This document shows, piece by piece, positions 15,879-25,326 of a stretch of 64,000 bases of DNA (positions within the stretch are counted from its first letter, which is position 1; each line of letters opens with the position of its first letter). A program made the translations under genes and the position numbers. The notes beneath the pieces were generated by a model that saw only the letters and a list, made by a program, of their open reading frames with translations, was not told the DNA's origin and did not search any database. Where the stretch lies: positions 62,001-126,000 of the forward strand of contig SMSL01000008.1 in assembly GCA_007859995.1 (NCBI GenBank), given 5' to 3'. This stretch comes from Candidatus Brocadiaceae bacterium S225 (GTDB taxonomy: Bacteria; Planctomycetota; Brocadiia; Brocadiales; Scalinduaceae).

Positions 15879-17513
15879 CTAATGCAAAACCTTATACAGA
15901 AACACGCTATATTTATTTAAAGAGTTTTTTTCTGGATATTTATATGCTAATGTTATTTTCTTATCCTTTATATACTGCAATAGCTCTTTTTCCATAACGT
16001 CATAATCTCTTTGCATAATTATTATATAATCAGCCTTTCTTGATTGTGCCTCCCCCAGCACATCATTAATCCCATACATCTGGGAATGCTTTCCTCCGGC
16101 ATAATACGCATTCCGTGAAGAATCACTCAAAATAACAGGAGACGGTTTACGAGAATTTGTCTTAATCCATTGACCGACTACCTTGATTCCATGCTTATCA
16201 AAACGCTGAGGCTTTAATGTTTTTGGCAATAGCACACTGACAACAACAATCAATACAATTAGCTGAACTATCCACGTACTTTTTAATAACTCTTTGAAAC
16301 CGACAATAAAATTACAATTATTAAATTTTTCATGTATCCACGCTCCAGCTGCATAAACTCCAAATCCAACAAAGAAAACGGCCGGAATGACCAGCGGCAT
16401 CAAATGCCTTCTACTGGGATACTGATAAATATTGTCACCAGGGCCTAAATGGGTCAGGTTTAATCGGTACAGAATAATCAAGTAGAATAAAATAATTGAG
16501 GTCACATATATGCCAAAAAACCTCCTCTTGCCTACTCTTGTCCAATTTATCACACCAATTATGAGGAGTATAAACAAGAATGGGTGAAATGTGCTAACGT
16601 ACTTTTTGATAACATGCAATATGCCATTCAGATGTATTTTGAAATTTGACTTTCCGGATGTCATTTGTTTTATAATATCTCTCCAATAACTCTTTTTCTT
16701 ATCACTGCTTTCTTTAACCAATTTATCACTTTTTAGAGTCGCTAACACTTTTCCGAGCCCCGCCAAATTAGATACGTTCTTTTTCTTTGTAAGTGACCAT
16801 GAACCTGTCTCTTTTTTAATGAAAACAAGATACGGTGTTGAAAAAACAAGAAATGAAACAACCAGGATAAGGATTGACACCAGTTTTTCTTTCCATAATA
16901 CCTTGATCTTGACACAATCTTTCAATGCACACCAAAAGGCAACTATTATAATAATCCCAATCCCTTCGGGACGCGTAAGATAGGCAAGTGCAGAACATAT
17001 CCCTGTCAGCGCAAATAAAAGGAGTTTTCTGTTTGTTATCGCAAAATAACCTAAACCGAGTGCGGATATGAAGAAAAAGAAATAAGTAGAGTCTGAGATG
17101 ATGTCTGCGGAAAATCTGACAGCATAAGGATGGAAGGCCAATATAATAGCAGCGACAAACGATATCTTCCGGTCAAAAACACTTTTACCAATCAGATAAA
17201 ATACAATCACCGTTAGCGTACTAAAAAAGAGCGATACAATAGTGCCGGACAATTCCATGTTTGGAATAGCCTTGTACACTATTGCCATAATTAGTGAGTA
17301 CAGGGGGTGATAGTCGTGCCCTAATCCCCTCGCAAAGTCTCCACTGGCAAAGTACTTTGCATTTTGCATATAGGCGACACTATCATTCTTTATTACATAG
17401 GTAAAAAAGCTCAAGTATATTCTCACTGAAAGAGAAATTATCAGGAGTAGCCAGACATACCTGTCATTGAAAAAGCTTTTTGTCTTATCGTTCTTTAACT
17501 CTAGAGCTTCCAT
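15879..17513 (-). CDS. GT39-family (ArnT/PMT-like) membrane glycosyltransferase
   Basis: 544 residues with about ten membrane segments. The first outer loop has the acidic catalytic-type motif KNDSVAYMQNAKYF after the first helix, as in polyprenol-phosphate-sugar glycosyltransferases (ArnT, dolichyl-phosphate-mannose transferases). HPLYSL and FHPYAVRFSADIISDS follow, typical of the family. The C-terminal 100 residues form a soluble domain. It would transfer a lipid-linked sugar to an envelope acceptor on the outer face of the membrane. It stands upstream of the regulator, on the same strand. Confidence 0.8.
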   Translation of the reverse strand: MEALELKNDKTKSFFNDRYVWLLLIISLSVRIYLSFFTYVIKNDSVAYMQNAKYFASGDFARGLGHDYHPLYSLIMAIVYKAIPNMELSGTIVSLFFSTLTVIVFYLIGKSVFDRKISFVAAIILAFHPYAVRFSADIISDSTYFFFFISALGLGYFAITNRKLLLFALTGICSALAYLTRPEGIGIIIIVAFWCALKDCVKIKVLWKEKLVSILILVVSFLVFSTPYLVFIKKETGSWSLTKKKNVSNLAGLGKVLATLKSDKLVKESSDKKKSYWRDIIKQMTSGKSNFKIHLNGILHVIKKYVSTFHPFLFILLIIGVINWTRVGKRRFFGIYVTSIILFYLIILYRLNLTHLGPGDNIYQYPSRRHLMPLVIPAVFFVGFGVYAAGAWIHEKFNNCNFIVGFKELLKSTWIVQLIVLIVVVSVLLPKTLKPQRFDKHGIKVVGQWIKTNSRKPSPVILSDSSRNAYYAGGKHSQMYGINDVLGEAQSRKADYIIIMQRDYDVMEKELLQYIKDKKITLAYKYPEKNSLNKYSVFLYKVLH

Positions 17514-17522
17514 ATATATAAT

Positions 17523-18152
17523 TTAAATATATTTTCCCCCGTACTTCTCACTAAATACTATTTTATCCAAACTTAACCTCGGCCTGGGAGACGGATCCTC
17601 ATCAGGAATTCCAACCGGTAAGAGTGCCATTACTTCCATATGATCCGGGATATCAAGAGTTTCTTTTACCTTTTCATCCTCATACCACCTTACCCAACAG
17701 GTACCAAGGCCGATCTCAACTGCCTGCAAAACTATATGTTCAACGGCTATAGATACATTTGCCGCTGCGGCAACCATAAGGGCGTCCTTTGTAACAGTAC
17801 TCATACCCCTCTCAAGGTATGGAATAAATACTTCCCTCGTTCTCTCAGGAAGTGCACCAGATTTTATAAGTTCATCCACCCTAACCGGAAATTCCTTAAA
17901 TGCCTTTAGATCTACACAGCAAACTATTATTACGGGAGCAGGTTTAATGTGTCTTTGATTATGCGACGCCCTTTGCAACTTTGCTTTAGTGTCATCATCC
18001 TTAACCACTATAAACCGCCAAGGCTGTGTGTTTGTCCCTGATGGTGCCAATCTGGCACTTTCAAGCAAAAGTTTAATTTTTTCATCAGGAATTGGGTTCG
18101 ACTTAAATTTCCTTATACTCCTTCGCGTTCTTATTGCTTCACTTACATCCAT
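17523..18152 (-). CDS. Nitroreductase-family flavoprotein
   Basis: About 209 residues. The N-terminus MDVSEAIRTRRSIRKF and LLESARLAPSGTNTQPWRFI are the FMN-binding signature of the nitroreductase family; GLGTCWVRWYED near the C-terminus is the second conserved region. Start set at 18152, with GGTGGAG six bases upstream; the frame is open five codons further. Likely an NAD(P)H-dependent FMN oxidoreductase; substrate unknown. Ten bases separate it from the glycosyltransferase gene, so they may share a transcript. Confidence 0.85.
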   Translation of the reverse strand: MDVSEAIRTRRSIRKFKSNPIPDEKIKLLLESARLAPSGTNTQPWRFIVVKDDDTKAKLQRASHNQRHIKPAPVIIVCCVDLKAFKEFPVRVDELIKSGALPERTREVFIPYLERGMSTVTKDALMVAAAANVSIAVEHIVLQAVEIGLGTCWVRWYEDEKVKETLDIPDHMEVMALLPVGIPDEDPSPRPRLSLDKIVFSEKYGGKYI

Positions 18153-18164
18153 AAATTCTCCACC

Positions 18165-18320
18165 CAACCCGGTCGAGCCATAACCAAACAGGAGTTAATA
18201 AATTACAAAACTCAAATCACAAATAACAAACAAGTATCAAATTACAATGTCCGAATGATCAAAATCAGTTTTTTTGGAATTTGTTTGTTATTTGTGATTT
18301 ATTATTTGGTGCTTAATCTG
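18165..18320. repeat. Dispersed repeat (copy B) with inverted aaatcacaaataacaaacaa arms
   Basis: Left arm tcaaatcacaaataacaaacaa (about 18211) is complementary to ttgtttgttatttgtgattt (about 18283), so the element can fold into a long hairpin. The left end (ggtcgagccataaccaaacaggagtt) resembles copy A at 14807. It fills most of the 300-base gap between the nitroreductase and aroDE genes. Confidence 0.7.
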
Positions 18321-18469
18321 CAACCTGAAAAACTCTATCAATAAATATTTTGCCTAAAATGGTCAAAAGACTTTACATTAAACACTTAAATGAAAATACA
18401 TAAGATTGACTATTTTAGAGTATACAATATAATAATCAACTAATACTTAGTACAACATTTTATATAAAT

Positions 18470-19936
18470 ATGATTTGCATCCCAATTACTGCCAGAAGTA
18501 CTGAAGACACGGTTTCGGGAATGGTATTGGCATCCAAATATGCTGATATAGTCGAATTACGTATTGATTACATCCCAGAATTACAAAATGCATTAACATG
18601 CATTGAGAAAATATTACAGAGCAAAACCAAACCCGTAATAATCACAAACAGGCCTGAAAGAGAAGGCGGTAAATTTAATGGAAGTGAACAAGACAGATTA
18701 CACCTGCTGCAAAAGGCCGTTGACCTGGGAGCAGATTACGTTGATATTGAATATGATTCAATCGAACAAATTATCAGACAAAACAGTAGTAAGATAATTA
18801 TTTCTCATCATAATTTCAAAGAGACTCCTCACAACTTAAGCAAAATATATGATGATATTTGTCAACATAAGCCTGATATTGTAAAGATTGTAACATATGC
18901 AAATGACATTACTGATAATATCAGGATATTTGAACTTTTAAAGTCTGCAAGAGTGCCTACCATATCTTTCTGTATGGGAGAGCTAGGAAACATAAGCCGT
19001 ATACTTACAGGCAAGTTTGGGGGCTTACTGACATTTGCTTCTCTCGAAAAAGGTAAAGAATCAGCACCAGGACAATTAACCATAAATGAACTCTCAAAAA
19101 CGTACCACTTTAAAGAGATAAACAATGAGACAAAACTATACGGTATTATTGGGAATCCGGTTTCTCATAGTATGAGCCCAGCCATCCACAACGCCTCCTT
19201 TATTGAAAAAGGACTTAATAACGTCTATGTTCCACTGAAGATCACAGATATTGGTGCCTTCATGAAAGAATGCAGAAAAATAGATTTTCATGGTTTCAGC
19301 GTTACTATTCCACATAAAGAAAGTGTTTTACCATTTCTGGATGACATTGATCTTACAGCCAAAAGAATTGGAGCGATTAATACTATAGTAAATCAAAACG
19401 GAAAATTGACAGGCTACAATACCGATTGCATGGCAGCCGTAATGGGATTGGAATCCAGCCTGAAAGAAACCAATAAAATACTTAATAATAAAAAAATATC
19501 CATTATAGGAGCAGGAGGCGCAGCGCGCGCGATTGCCTTTGGACTAAAAGAAAAAGGGTGCGATATAACCATTTTCAATCGTACCATTGAACGCGCAGAA
19601 AAACTGTCTCATGATGTCAAATGTAGATTTGGAAGCTTTAAAGAGATTCACAAACTCGATTCTGACATCCTCATAAATACTACATCTATCGGCATGTTTC
19701 CGGATGTCGATCAAACGCCGGTTTCAAAAAACATACTAAAAGAAGGTATGATAGTTTTTGATGCCATTTACAACCCAATTGAAACCAGGCTTCTTCGGGA
19801 AGCAAAGGGAAAAGGATGCCACACTATCAATGGACTCTCAATGTTCATAAACCAGGCGGCAGAGCAATTCAGGCTCTGGACAAATATTGATCCCCCGGTA
19901 GAATTAATGACTAATGTAGTTAAGGAAATGTTATGA
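18470..19936 (+). CDS. aroDE: Fused 3-dehydroquinate dehydratase (type I) / shikimate dehydrogenase
   Basis: 488 residues performing steps 3 and 4 of the shikimate pathway. Residues 1-210 are a type I dehydroquinase: the catalytic His in ISHHNF (H114) and the Schiff-base Lys in DIVKIVTYAND (K139) are present. Residues 222-488 are shikimate dehydrogenase: GNPVSHSMSPAIHN binds shikimate, VTIPHKE gives catalytic K283, GYNTDC gives D319, and IIGAGGAARA is the NADP Rossmann loop. The fusion is typical of plants, chlamydiae and several PVC bacteria. It overlaps aroK by ATGA. Confidence 0.95.
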   Translation: MICIPITARSTEDTVSGMVLASKYADIVELRIDYIPELQNALTCIEKILQSKTKPVIITNRPEREGGKFNGSEQDRLHLLQKAVDLGADYVDIEYDSIEQIIRQNSSKIIISHHNFKETPHNLSKIYDDICQHKPDIVKIVTYANDITDNIRIFELLKSARVPTISFCMGELGNISRILTGKFGGLLTFASLEKGKESAPGQLTINELSKTYHFKEINNETKLYGIIGNPVSHSMSPAIHNASFIEKGLNNVYVPLKITDIGAFMKECRKIDFHGFSVTIPHKESVLPFLDDIDLTAKRIGAINTIVNQNGKLTGYNTDCMAAVMGLESSLKETNKILNNKKISIIGAGGAARAIAFGLKEKGCDITIFNRTIERAEKLSHDVKCRFGSFKEIHKLDSDILINTTSIGMFPDVDQTPVSKNILKEGMIVFDAIYNPIETRLLREAKGKGCHTINGLSMFINQAAEQFRLWTNIDPPVELMTNVVKEML

Positions 19937-20460
19937 ACATAGTCTTAATCGGTTTCAGAGGCACGGGAAAGAGTACGGTTGGTAGACTATTGGCAAATCG
20001 TTTAGAAAGGGATTTTGTTGATTCCGACAAATATATAGAAAGTGCTACAGGGAAAACTATTAAGAGTATATTCGAAGAAGATGGGGAAGAAAGTTTTCGC
20101 AAGATTGAGGCTGATACCATTGCAGAATTAAGCAAGGCGGACAATAAAGTAATATCAGCTGGAGGAGGAGCAGTTCTTAAAGAAGAAAATGTAAGAAATT
20201 TAAAAGATAACGGATTCCTCGTCCTCCTGGAAGCAACCCCGGAAATCATCCATAACCGCATAACACAAGATGAAAAAACAACACAGCAAAGACCCTCTTT
20301 AACAGATAAAAAGCCTCTTGATGAAATCAAACATTTGATTGAACAACGGAAGCATGCTTACAAAAACGCTGCTGACTTCACAATAAACACATCATATGTT
20401 TCCTGCGAAGATATAGTCAGTGAAATTATTATTATGGTAAACAAACCACTGAACAAATAA
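19933..20460 (+). CDS. aroK: Shikimate kinase
   Basis: 175 residues, typical length. Walker A GFRGTGKST (residues 7-15), DSDKYIE and the shikimate-binding SAGGGAVL are all present; the lid region has TQQRPSL. It phosphorylates shikimate, the step after the AroDE fusion, and is translationally coupled to it by a four-base overlap. Its 3' end faces clpP 49 bases away. Confidence 0.95.
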   Translation: MNIVLIGFRGTGKSTVGRLLANRLERDFVDSDKYIESATGKTIKSIFEEDGEESFRKIEADTIAELSKADNKVISAGGGAVLKEENVRNLKDNGFLVLLEATPEIIHNRITQDEKTTQQRPSLTDKKPLDEIKHLIEQRKHAYKNAADFTINTSYVSCEDIVSEIIIMVNKPLNK

Positions 20461-20509
20461 TTCACACGTATTTTTTAAAAGGAAGTCTTAATACAAAATC
20501 AGTATTGCC

Positions 20510-21190
20510 CTAATCTTTATCTTTCTTCTTGTCATCCAGAGACGTAATAACCTCATCTACAATCCCATATTCCTTTGCCTCCTGTGAAGACATATAGAAA
20601 TCTCTGTCAAAGTCTTTTTCTATTTTCTCAATTGACTGACCGCTGTGTTTTGCAAGTATTTCATTAAGGTTTTTCTTCATAAACATTATCTCTTCCGCCT
20701 GAATGCTTATATCAGTTGCCGTCCCCGTGGTACCTCCCCACGGCTGATGCAACATTATCCGTGTATGTGGCAAGCTATACCTCTTCCCCTTTGCCCCCGC
20801 AGCCATAAGTACCGCGCCCATGCTATAAGCAGAACCAATACAAAAAGTAGCCACATCACAATGTACAAATTGCATTGTATCATAGATTGCAAGACCCGCC
20901 GTGATTGAACCACCAGGGGAGTTTATATAAATACTAATATCCTGATTCTTATTGTCATTTTGCAAAAATAACATTTGAGCTATTACAATGTTCGAAACGT
21001 TATCATCTATCGGGCTGCCAATGAATATTATCCGATCTTTAAGCAAACGAGAAAAGATATCATAATGTCTCTCTCCATATCCTGTTTTTTCCACTACGTA
21101 TGGAACATAAACATTTCCATAATTCCTATTTGACGATATGGAATTATGCTCTGTGTACGGACAGTTATTCGAATTATTATCTTTAGCCAC
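20510..21190 (-). CDS. clpP: ATP-dependent Clp protease proteolytic subunit
   Basis: 226 residues. Catalytic triad visible: Ser123 in GSAYSMGA, His148 in IMLHQPWGG and the Asp in KDFDRDFYM. The N-terminus is about 20 residues longer than in the E. coli mature form. The start is GTG, with AAGGAGG eight bases upstream. It follows tig by 17 bases, the usual tig-clpP arrangement; clpX is not in this window. Confidence 0.95.
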   Translation of the reverse strand: MAKDNNSNNCPYTEHNSISSNRNYGNVYVPYVVEKTGYGERHYDIFSRLLKDRIIFIGSPIDDNVSNIVIAQMLFLQNDNKNQDISIYINSPGGSITAGLAIYDTMQFVHCDVATFCIGSAYSMGAVLMAAGAKGKRYSLPHTRIMLHQPWGGTTGTATDISIQAEEIMFMKKNLNEILAKHSGQSIEKIEKDFDRDFYMSSQEAKEYGIVDEVITSLDDKKKDKD

Positions 21191-21207
21191 CTAATCCTCC
21201 TTGTTGA

Positions 21208-22551
21208 TTATTTATCATTTTGCTTAGCTTTTCCTTTAGTTTCTTTCTTAACTTCCTTAACTTCTTCTTTAACCTCTTCTATATTTGCTTCTTTCATTAA
21301 AAGATTAAGTGTTTTAGATTCTCTCAACTGATGTCGTAAATTTGACATACTATTCATTTTTTCAAGTTGTTTTTTCATACCGGCAGCATCAAGACCATAC
21401 ATACCTGCCATCTCGCTAATTCTTCGATTGACATCATCTTCTGTAACAAATATTCTCTCTTTTTCTGCTATGTGTTCCAGCACAAGTGACATCTTAAAAT
21501 CCCTGACAACCGATTCTTCTGAAGCACTCTTTAAATCTTCCGAATGCTTTTCTATCTCTTGCTGCGGAGTACCTTTATTTATCAGATCGAGCTGATATCT
21601 GTAAAGTCTCTCGCTTGTGTGATGTTTAATCATGTCTTCCGGCATTTCAAAATCAGCCATCTCTATGAGTTTACTGGAGATTTGTTCCTGCATTTCAGCT
21701 TCCGCCATTCTTTTCTTCTCCATTTCCAGCCTCTTCGTCATAAACTCCTTTAATTCGCCAAGTGAATCGTAACCAACCTGTTTCGCCAGTTCATCATCTA
21801 TTTCAGGGTTTTTTGGCCTTTTAATTTCTTTTATTGATATTTCCATTTTGGCAGACTTGTTTCTATGTTGTTCCACGGAAAAGTTGTCTCCTAATTCTAC
21901 ATCCAGAGAAACCTTGTCCCCGGATTTCGCACCTACAAGGCTATCTTTCAGATCCGGCACATCAATATCAGCCACATGAAAACCAGAAACCATAACCTCC
22001 ACCTCTTGATCCGACCAAACAACATCGCCATTAATGCCAACTTCACAATCGCATATAATAAAGTCCTCAACTTTTATTTTACCTGCCTTAACAACAGTAA
22101 GCTGAGCCTTCTGCCTGCTTATAGCCGTTAATGCTTTATCTATATCTTCATCAGTAACAGACACTGGTTTTCTCTTTAACTGCATTCCCTTGTATTCTCC
22201 CAGCTCAAATGTTGGCAAAACCTCCAGGGTAATTTCAAATTTTAACGGTTTCCCCAATTCAAGACCAATGTCTCCAATATCAGGATCACCTATGGGTGAC
22301 AATTTGTTCTTTTCGATTGCCTGTTGGTATGATTTACTGACAACTGCCCGCTTTACCTCGTCAATAATTTTGTCGCCATAATTTTTTTCAAGAAGCTTCC
22401 TGGGAGCTTTTCCCTTCCTGAAACCAGGCAAATTGGCCATTCTGGCGACCTCTTTTAACTGTTTTTGCCACTCGTCATCAATTGTTTCCTTTGGTATCTC
22501 AAACTTAAGTAACTTTTTGCACGGCCCAACTTCTTCTATTTCTATATTCAT
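21208..22551 (-). CDS. tig: Trigger factor
   Basis: 447-residue ribosome-associated chaperone. The ribosome-binding signature GFRKGKAP lies near residue 45. A PPIase-like FKBP domain spans about 150-250, though its active-site aromatic residues look poorly conserved, so prolyl isomerase activity is uncertain. The rest is the long helical C-terminal arm, ending in a lysine/glutamate-rich tail. First gene of a tig-clpP operon. Confidence 0.93.
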   Translation of the reverse strand: MNIEIEEVGPCKKLLKFEIPKETIDDEWQKQLKEVARMANLPGFRKGKAPRKLLEKNYGDKIIDEVKRAVVSKSYQQAIEKNKLSPIGDPDIGDIGLELGKPLKFEITLEVLPTFELGEYKGMQLKRKPVSVTDEDIDKALTAISRQKAQLTVVKAGKIKVEDFIICDCEVGINGDVVWSDQEVEVMVSGFHVADIDVPDLKDSLVGAKSGDKVSLDVELGDNFSVEQHRNKSAKMEISIKEIKRPKNPEIDDELAKQVGYDSLGELKEFMTKRLEMEKKRMAEAEMQEQISSKLIEMADFEMPEDMIKHHTSERLYRYQLDLINKGTPQQEIEKHSEDLKSASEESVVRDFKMSLVLEHIAEKERIFVTEDDVNRRISEMAGMYGLDAAGMKKQLEKMNSMSNLRHQLRESKTLNLLMKEANIEEVKEEVKEVKKETKGKAKQNDK

Positions 22552-22654
22552 TATTTTATTATTTCATTATAAAATATTCTTGTTAACTTTATTTCAGTTT
22601 TCTGACTATATAACTATATAATAAATACTAAGGCGAACAGCATGTTTGACGAAA

Positions 22655-22729
22655 TGGAGCGGGTGATGGGATTCGAACCCACGACATTCACGTTGGCAAC
22701 GTGATGCTCTACCGCTGAGCTACACCCGC
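22655..22729 (-). tRNA. tRNA-Gly (anticodon GCC)
   Basis: Read on the minus strand, GCGGGTG pairs with CACCCGC to form the acceptor stem. The anticodon arm is TCACG-TTGCCAA-CGTGA, giving anticodon GCC, and the T loop is TTCGAAT. The CCA end is encoded. All four arms pair well. Confidence 0.95.
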
Positions 22730-22779
22730 AATTTGACCAATTATAATTAACCAATATAGATTTACAATATATTTTTATT

Positions 22780-22864
22780 TGGTGCGAGAGGGGGGAGTCG
22801 AACCCCCACACCTTGCGGTACTAGATCCTAAGTCTAGCGCGTCTGCCAGTTCCGCCACCCTCGC
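22780..22864 (-). tRNA. tRNA-Leu (anticodon UAG)
   Basis: Minus-strand acceptor stem GCGAGGG/CTCTCGC (with a wobble), D arm with GGCGGAACTGGCAGACGC, anticodon loop CTTAGGA giving UAG, a long variable arm (TACCGCAAGGTG) as in class II tRNAs, and T loop TTCGACT. CCA is encoded. 50 bases upstream of the tRNA-Gly on the same strand, so probably co-transcribed. Confidence 0.95.
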
Positions 22865-23335
22865 TCACAAGGTGCACTAAAAAGATACATTCATTACCGT
22901 TAAATATATGCCAAATCACCGAATCGCTAAATTACAATTTACACTTAGCAAGAATTTTGCAATCCTCCAGTTTAGTTTCAAGTACTATATTTTGCAATCT
23001 TTTTTATTATAAATGTATTGATCTATTTTGAAATTAATCCCTGAGAACCGTAATTTTCGTGAAAAACACATGGAATCAACCTTTTACTACCTTTCACATA
23101 ATAAAATACGGAACACATCAGAAGCAAACGAAATATATGAGCGGGAGATTTTTAGCTTAATTAATAAAAATAAAGACCATTCTAAAACCACTTGCGCTGT
23201 AAGTGGTTATATGATAGCATCTTCTTGGTTTTTAAAATTATACAAGATTATTCAAAAAGTTTGCCATCGGGACAAACACATTTCCAGTACCTTCTTAATG
23301 CAAACGCATTACAATTCGCGTAGAAAGGACAAAAA
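22865..23335. other. AT-rich gap with no supported gene
   Basis: 470 bases upstream of tRNA-Leu. A 103-codon frame at 23028 has composition of random AT-rich DNA and no identifiable motif, so I do not call it. The tRNA promoter must lie at its left end. Confidence 0.4.
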
Positions 23336-23595
23336 ATGAAATGTGTTGTACTTGCCGGTGGTCTTGGCACCAGACTATTACCTTTAACAAAGATTACTAA
23401 CAGGCATTTGTTACCAATACTTGACAAGCCGATGATATTATGATTGCTACCGGTGGTAATAACGCCTACATAAAGAATGAAACAATGACATGTTCAGTTT
23501 TAGATGGTTGGTGGATTGATGCAGGAAGCTCACCGGAAAATCTGGCAGAGGCAACACAGCCGATTATCGAAACCGGAGCTAATAATATACCATAA
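23336..23595 (+). pseudogene. Wrecked glucose-1-phosphate thymidylyltransferase (RmlA type)
   Basis: Starts exactly like Rml[20 protein letters not shown], then [13 protein letters not shown], followed by a stop. In another frame it picks up [10 protein letters not shown] from the middle of the protein and then jumps to LDGWWIDAGSSPENLAEA, the conserved end region. Some 240 codons of the normal gene are missing by at least two deletions. It is a relic of a dTDP-sugar pathway gene. Confidence 0.85.
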
Positions 23596-23688
23596 ATTAA
23601 CGTTGATTAGTCTCTTAGTATACCTGAACAGCCCGACATAGTTTTCTGGCGGGTAAGCACCAAATAGCACAGATTTCAAATAACAAAT

Positions 23689-24303
23689 ATGCGTATTATT
23701 TCAGGCAAAGCAAAAGGCGTACGACTTTCAGCATTAAACAGCAAGAAGACCAGGCCAATATTAGACAGAGCCAAAGAATCTATGTTCAGCATTTTAGAAG
23801 GCTCTGTACCGGATAGCGTTGTTCTGGATCTGTTTGCAGGTACAGGTTCATTAGGAATAGAAGCTCTCAGTCGAGGCGCAAAAAGATGCCTATTTGTTGA
23901 GAACAGCACAAATGCGATTAAGGTAATTAAAAAAAACCTTCAGAATGCAAATCTTTTAAAAAGAACGGTTGTTTTAAAAATAAATGCATTTAGATTATTA
24001 GATTTTATAAAAAATAAGGATATTAAGTTCGACCTCATCCTGGTTGCCCCTCCGTATAAATTATTAGATATAGGCTGCGGGGATAGGAAAAGAATCTTTT
24101 CTCTTATGGAATCGTTTGTTGCCAAACAAATCATTCACGAGAAAGGGATCATTGTCCTTCAACATCATATAAAGCAGAAGATTGTTCAGGAATGCTTCAA
24201 GCAATTGGATATAATTGACGAAAGACAGTACAGCAACACCCAGCTTACTTTCCTGAAAAGAAACGTAGCCGCAACTATGATTGAAGAGCCTAAAGTAGAC
24301 TGA
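23689..24303 (+). CDS. rsmD: 16S rRNA (guanine966-N2)-methyltransferase
   Basis: 204 residues. MRIISGKAKGVRL and TRPILDRAKESMFSIL are the RsmD N-terminal signature, and LDLFAGTGSLGIEALSRGA is the SAM-binding motif (residues 47-65). The catalytic motif is unusual: LVAPPYK at A120-Y123 instead of (D/N)PPY. Apart from that the domain is complete, so either the Ala is tolerated or activity is reduced. Confidence 0.9.
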   Translation: MRIISGKAKGVRLSALNSKKTRPILDRAKESMFSILEGSVPDSVVLDLFAGTGSLGIEALSRGAKRCLFVENSTNAIKVIKKNLQNANLLKRTVVLKINAFRLLDFIKNKDIKFDLILVAPPYKLLDIGCGDRKRIFSLMESFVAKQIIHEKGIIVLQHHIKQKIVQECFKQLDIIDERQYSNTQLTFLKRNVAATMIEEPKVD

Positions 24304-24405
24304 ATAGTGCCTAAAGCTAAAAAAAACTACAACTTTAGATCACTTCAAACTTCCTGCCCGAAAGAGAGGGCACTCAATCCCACTTGATATTGGGTAATAC
24401 TTGCA

Positions 24406-25296
24406 ATGAATATAAATAAGAATAATCATAAAAAAAATATAATAAGCCTAAAAGCACCTGCCAAGGTAAATCTTTTCCTGGAAATACTGGGTAAAAGAGA
24501 TGATGGCTATCATGAAATTGAAACCATAATGCAGGAAATAGACCTTGCCGACAACCTTCAGTTTGAAGAAACCCAAGAAGGAGTAAGGCTTGAGTGTAAT
24601 GATAAAAATATCCCTGTAAATCAGGATAACCTGGTGTGCAAAGCCGCAAATCTCATCCTGAAAGAGTGCGGCATCAAAAAGGGAGTATTGATCAATTTAG
24701 AAAAAAATATACCTGTGGGAGCAGGCTTAGGTGGGGGGAGTAGTGATGCAGCGGCAACTCTGAAGGCATTAAATTCACTCTGGGAAGTCGGGCTTAACGA
24801 TGGAGAGTTGATGGAATTTGCAGCAAAGCTTGGATCGGACATTCCTTTTTTTATAAACGGCAAAACTTCATTATGTAGTGGAAGAGGAGAGATGATTTCG
24901 CCAGTTGAAGTAAGGAGTAGAATGGACTACCTTATCTTGTTTCCACGTGTCCATATCAGCACAGAAACGATATACAAAAACCTCAAAATAGACTTGACAA
25001 AAAAAAGGAAAGATGTTAGCTTTTTTTTGGATGCACTGAAATATTCGGAGGTTGCCGACATTGCCAAGTTGCTGTTTAATCGCTTGGAAGATGTAATTTT
25101 TACAACATACCCTGATTTGCTACAGATTAAAAGCTCTTTAGAAACTTTTGATTTTTGTGGTTTGTCAATTTCTGGTAGCGGATCAGCCTTCTTCGGTCTA
25201 TGCAACGATAGACATCAGGCAGAAGTTATCAAAAGCAAAGTTGAGTCAAGCGGAATGGGAAATGTATTTGTGGTTACAAATGTTATAACACCATAG
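24406..25296 (+). CDS. ispE: 4-diphosphocytidyl-2-C-methyl-D-erythritol kinase
   Basis: GHMP kinase of the MEP isoprenoid pathway, 296 residues. The substrate loop KAPAKVNLFLEI (near 16), the ATP-binding PVGAGLGGGSSDAAA (near 105) and ISGSGSAFFG (near 252) are all conserved. The N-terminal dozen residues are a poorly conserved basic leader. It is followed by spoVG 30 bases on, the classical ispE-spoVG order. Confidence 0.95.
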   Translation: MNINKNNHKKNIISLKAPAKVNLFLEILGKRDDGYHEIETIMQEIDLADNLQFEETQEGVRLECNDKNIPVNQDNLVCKAANLILKECGIKKGVLINLEKNIPVGAGLGGGSSDAAATLKALNSLWEVGLNDGELMEFAAKLGSDIPFFINGKTSLCSGRGEMISPVEVRSRMDYLILFPRVHISTETIYKNLKIDLTKKRKDVSFFLDALKYSEVADIAKLLFNRLEDVIFTTYPDLLQIKSSLETFDFCGLSISGSGSAFFGLCNDRHQAEVIKSKVESSGMGNVFVVTNVITP

Positions 25297-25326
25297 ACAA
25301 CGAGATCGGAAGGAGGAGTTATTACT

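Noticed and set aside
8376-15880. Possible CRISPR array or insertion sequence in the accessory region
   Set aside because: No regular spacer-repeat pattern and no transposase-like frame were seen. The repeats are dispersed palindromes and duplicated gene parts.
23028-23339. 103-codon plus-strand frame upstream of the RmlA relic
   Set aside because: No recognisable motif or ribosome binding site, AT-rich composition, and it runs into the start of the relic. Judged non-coding.
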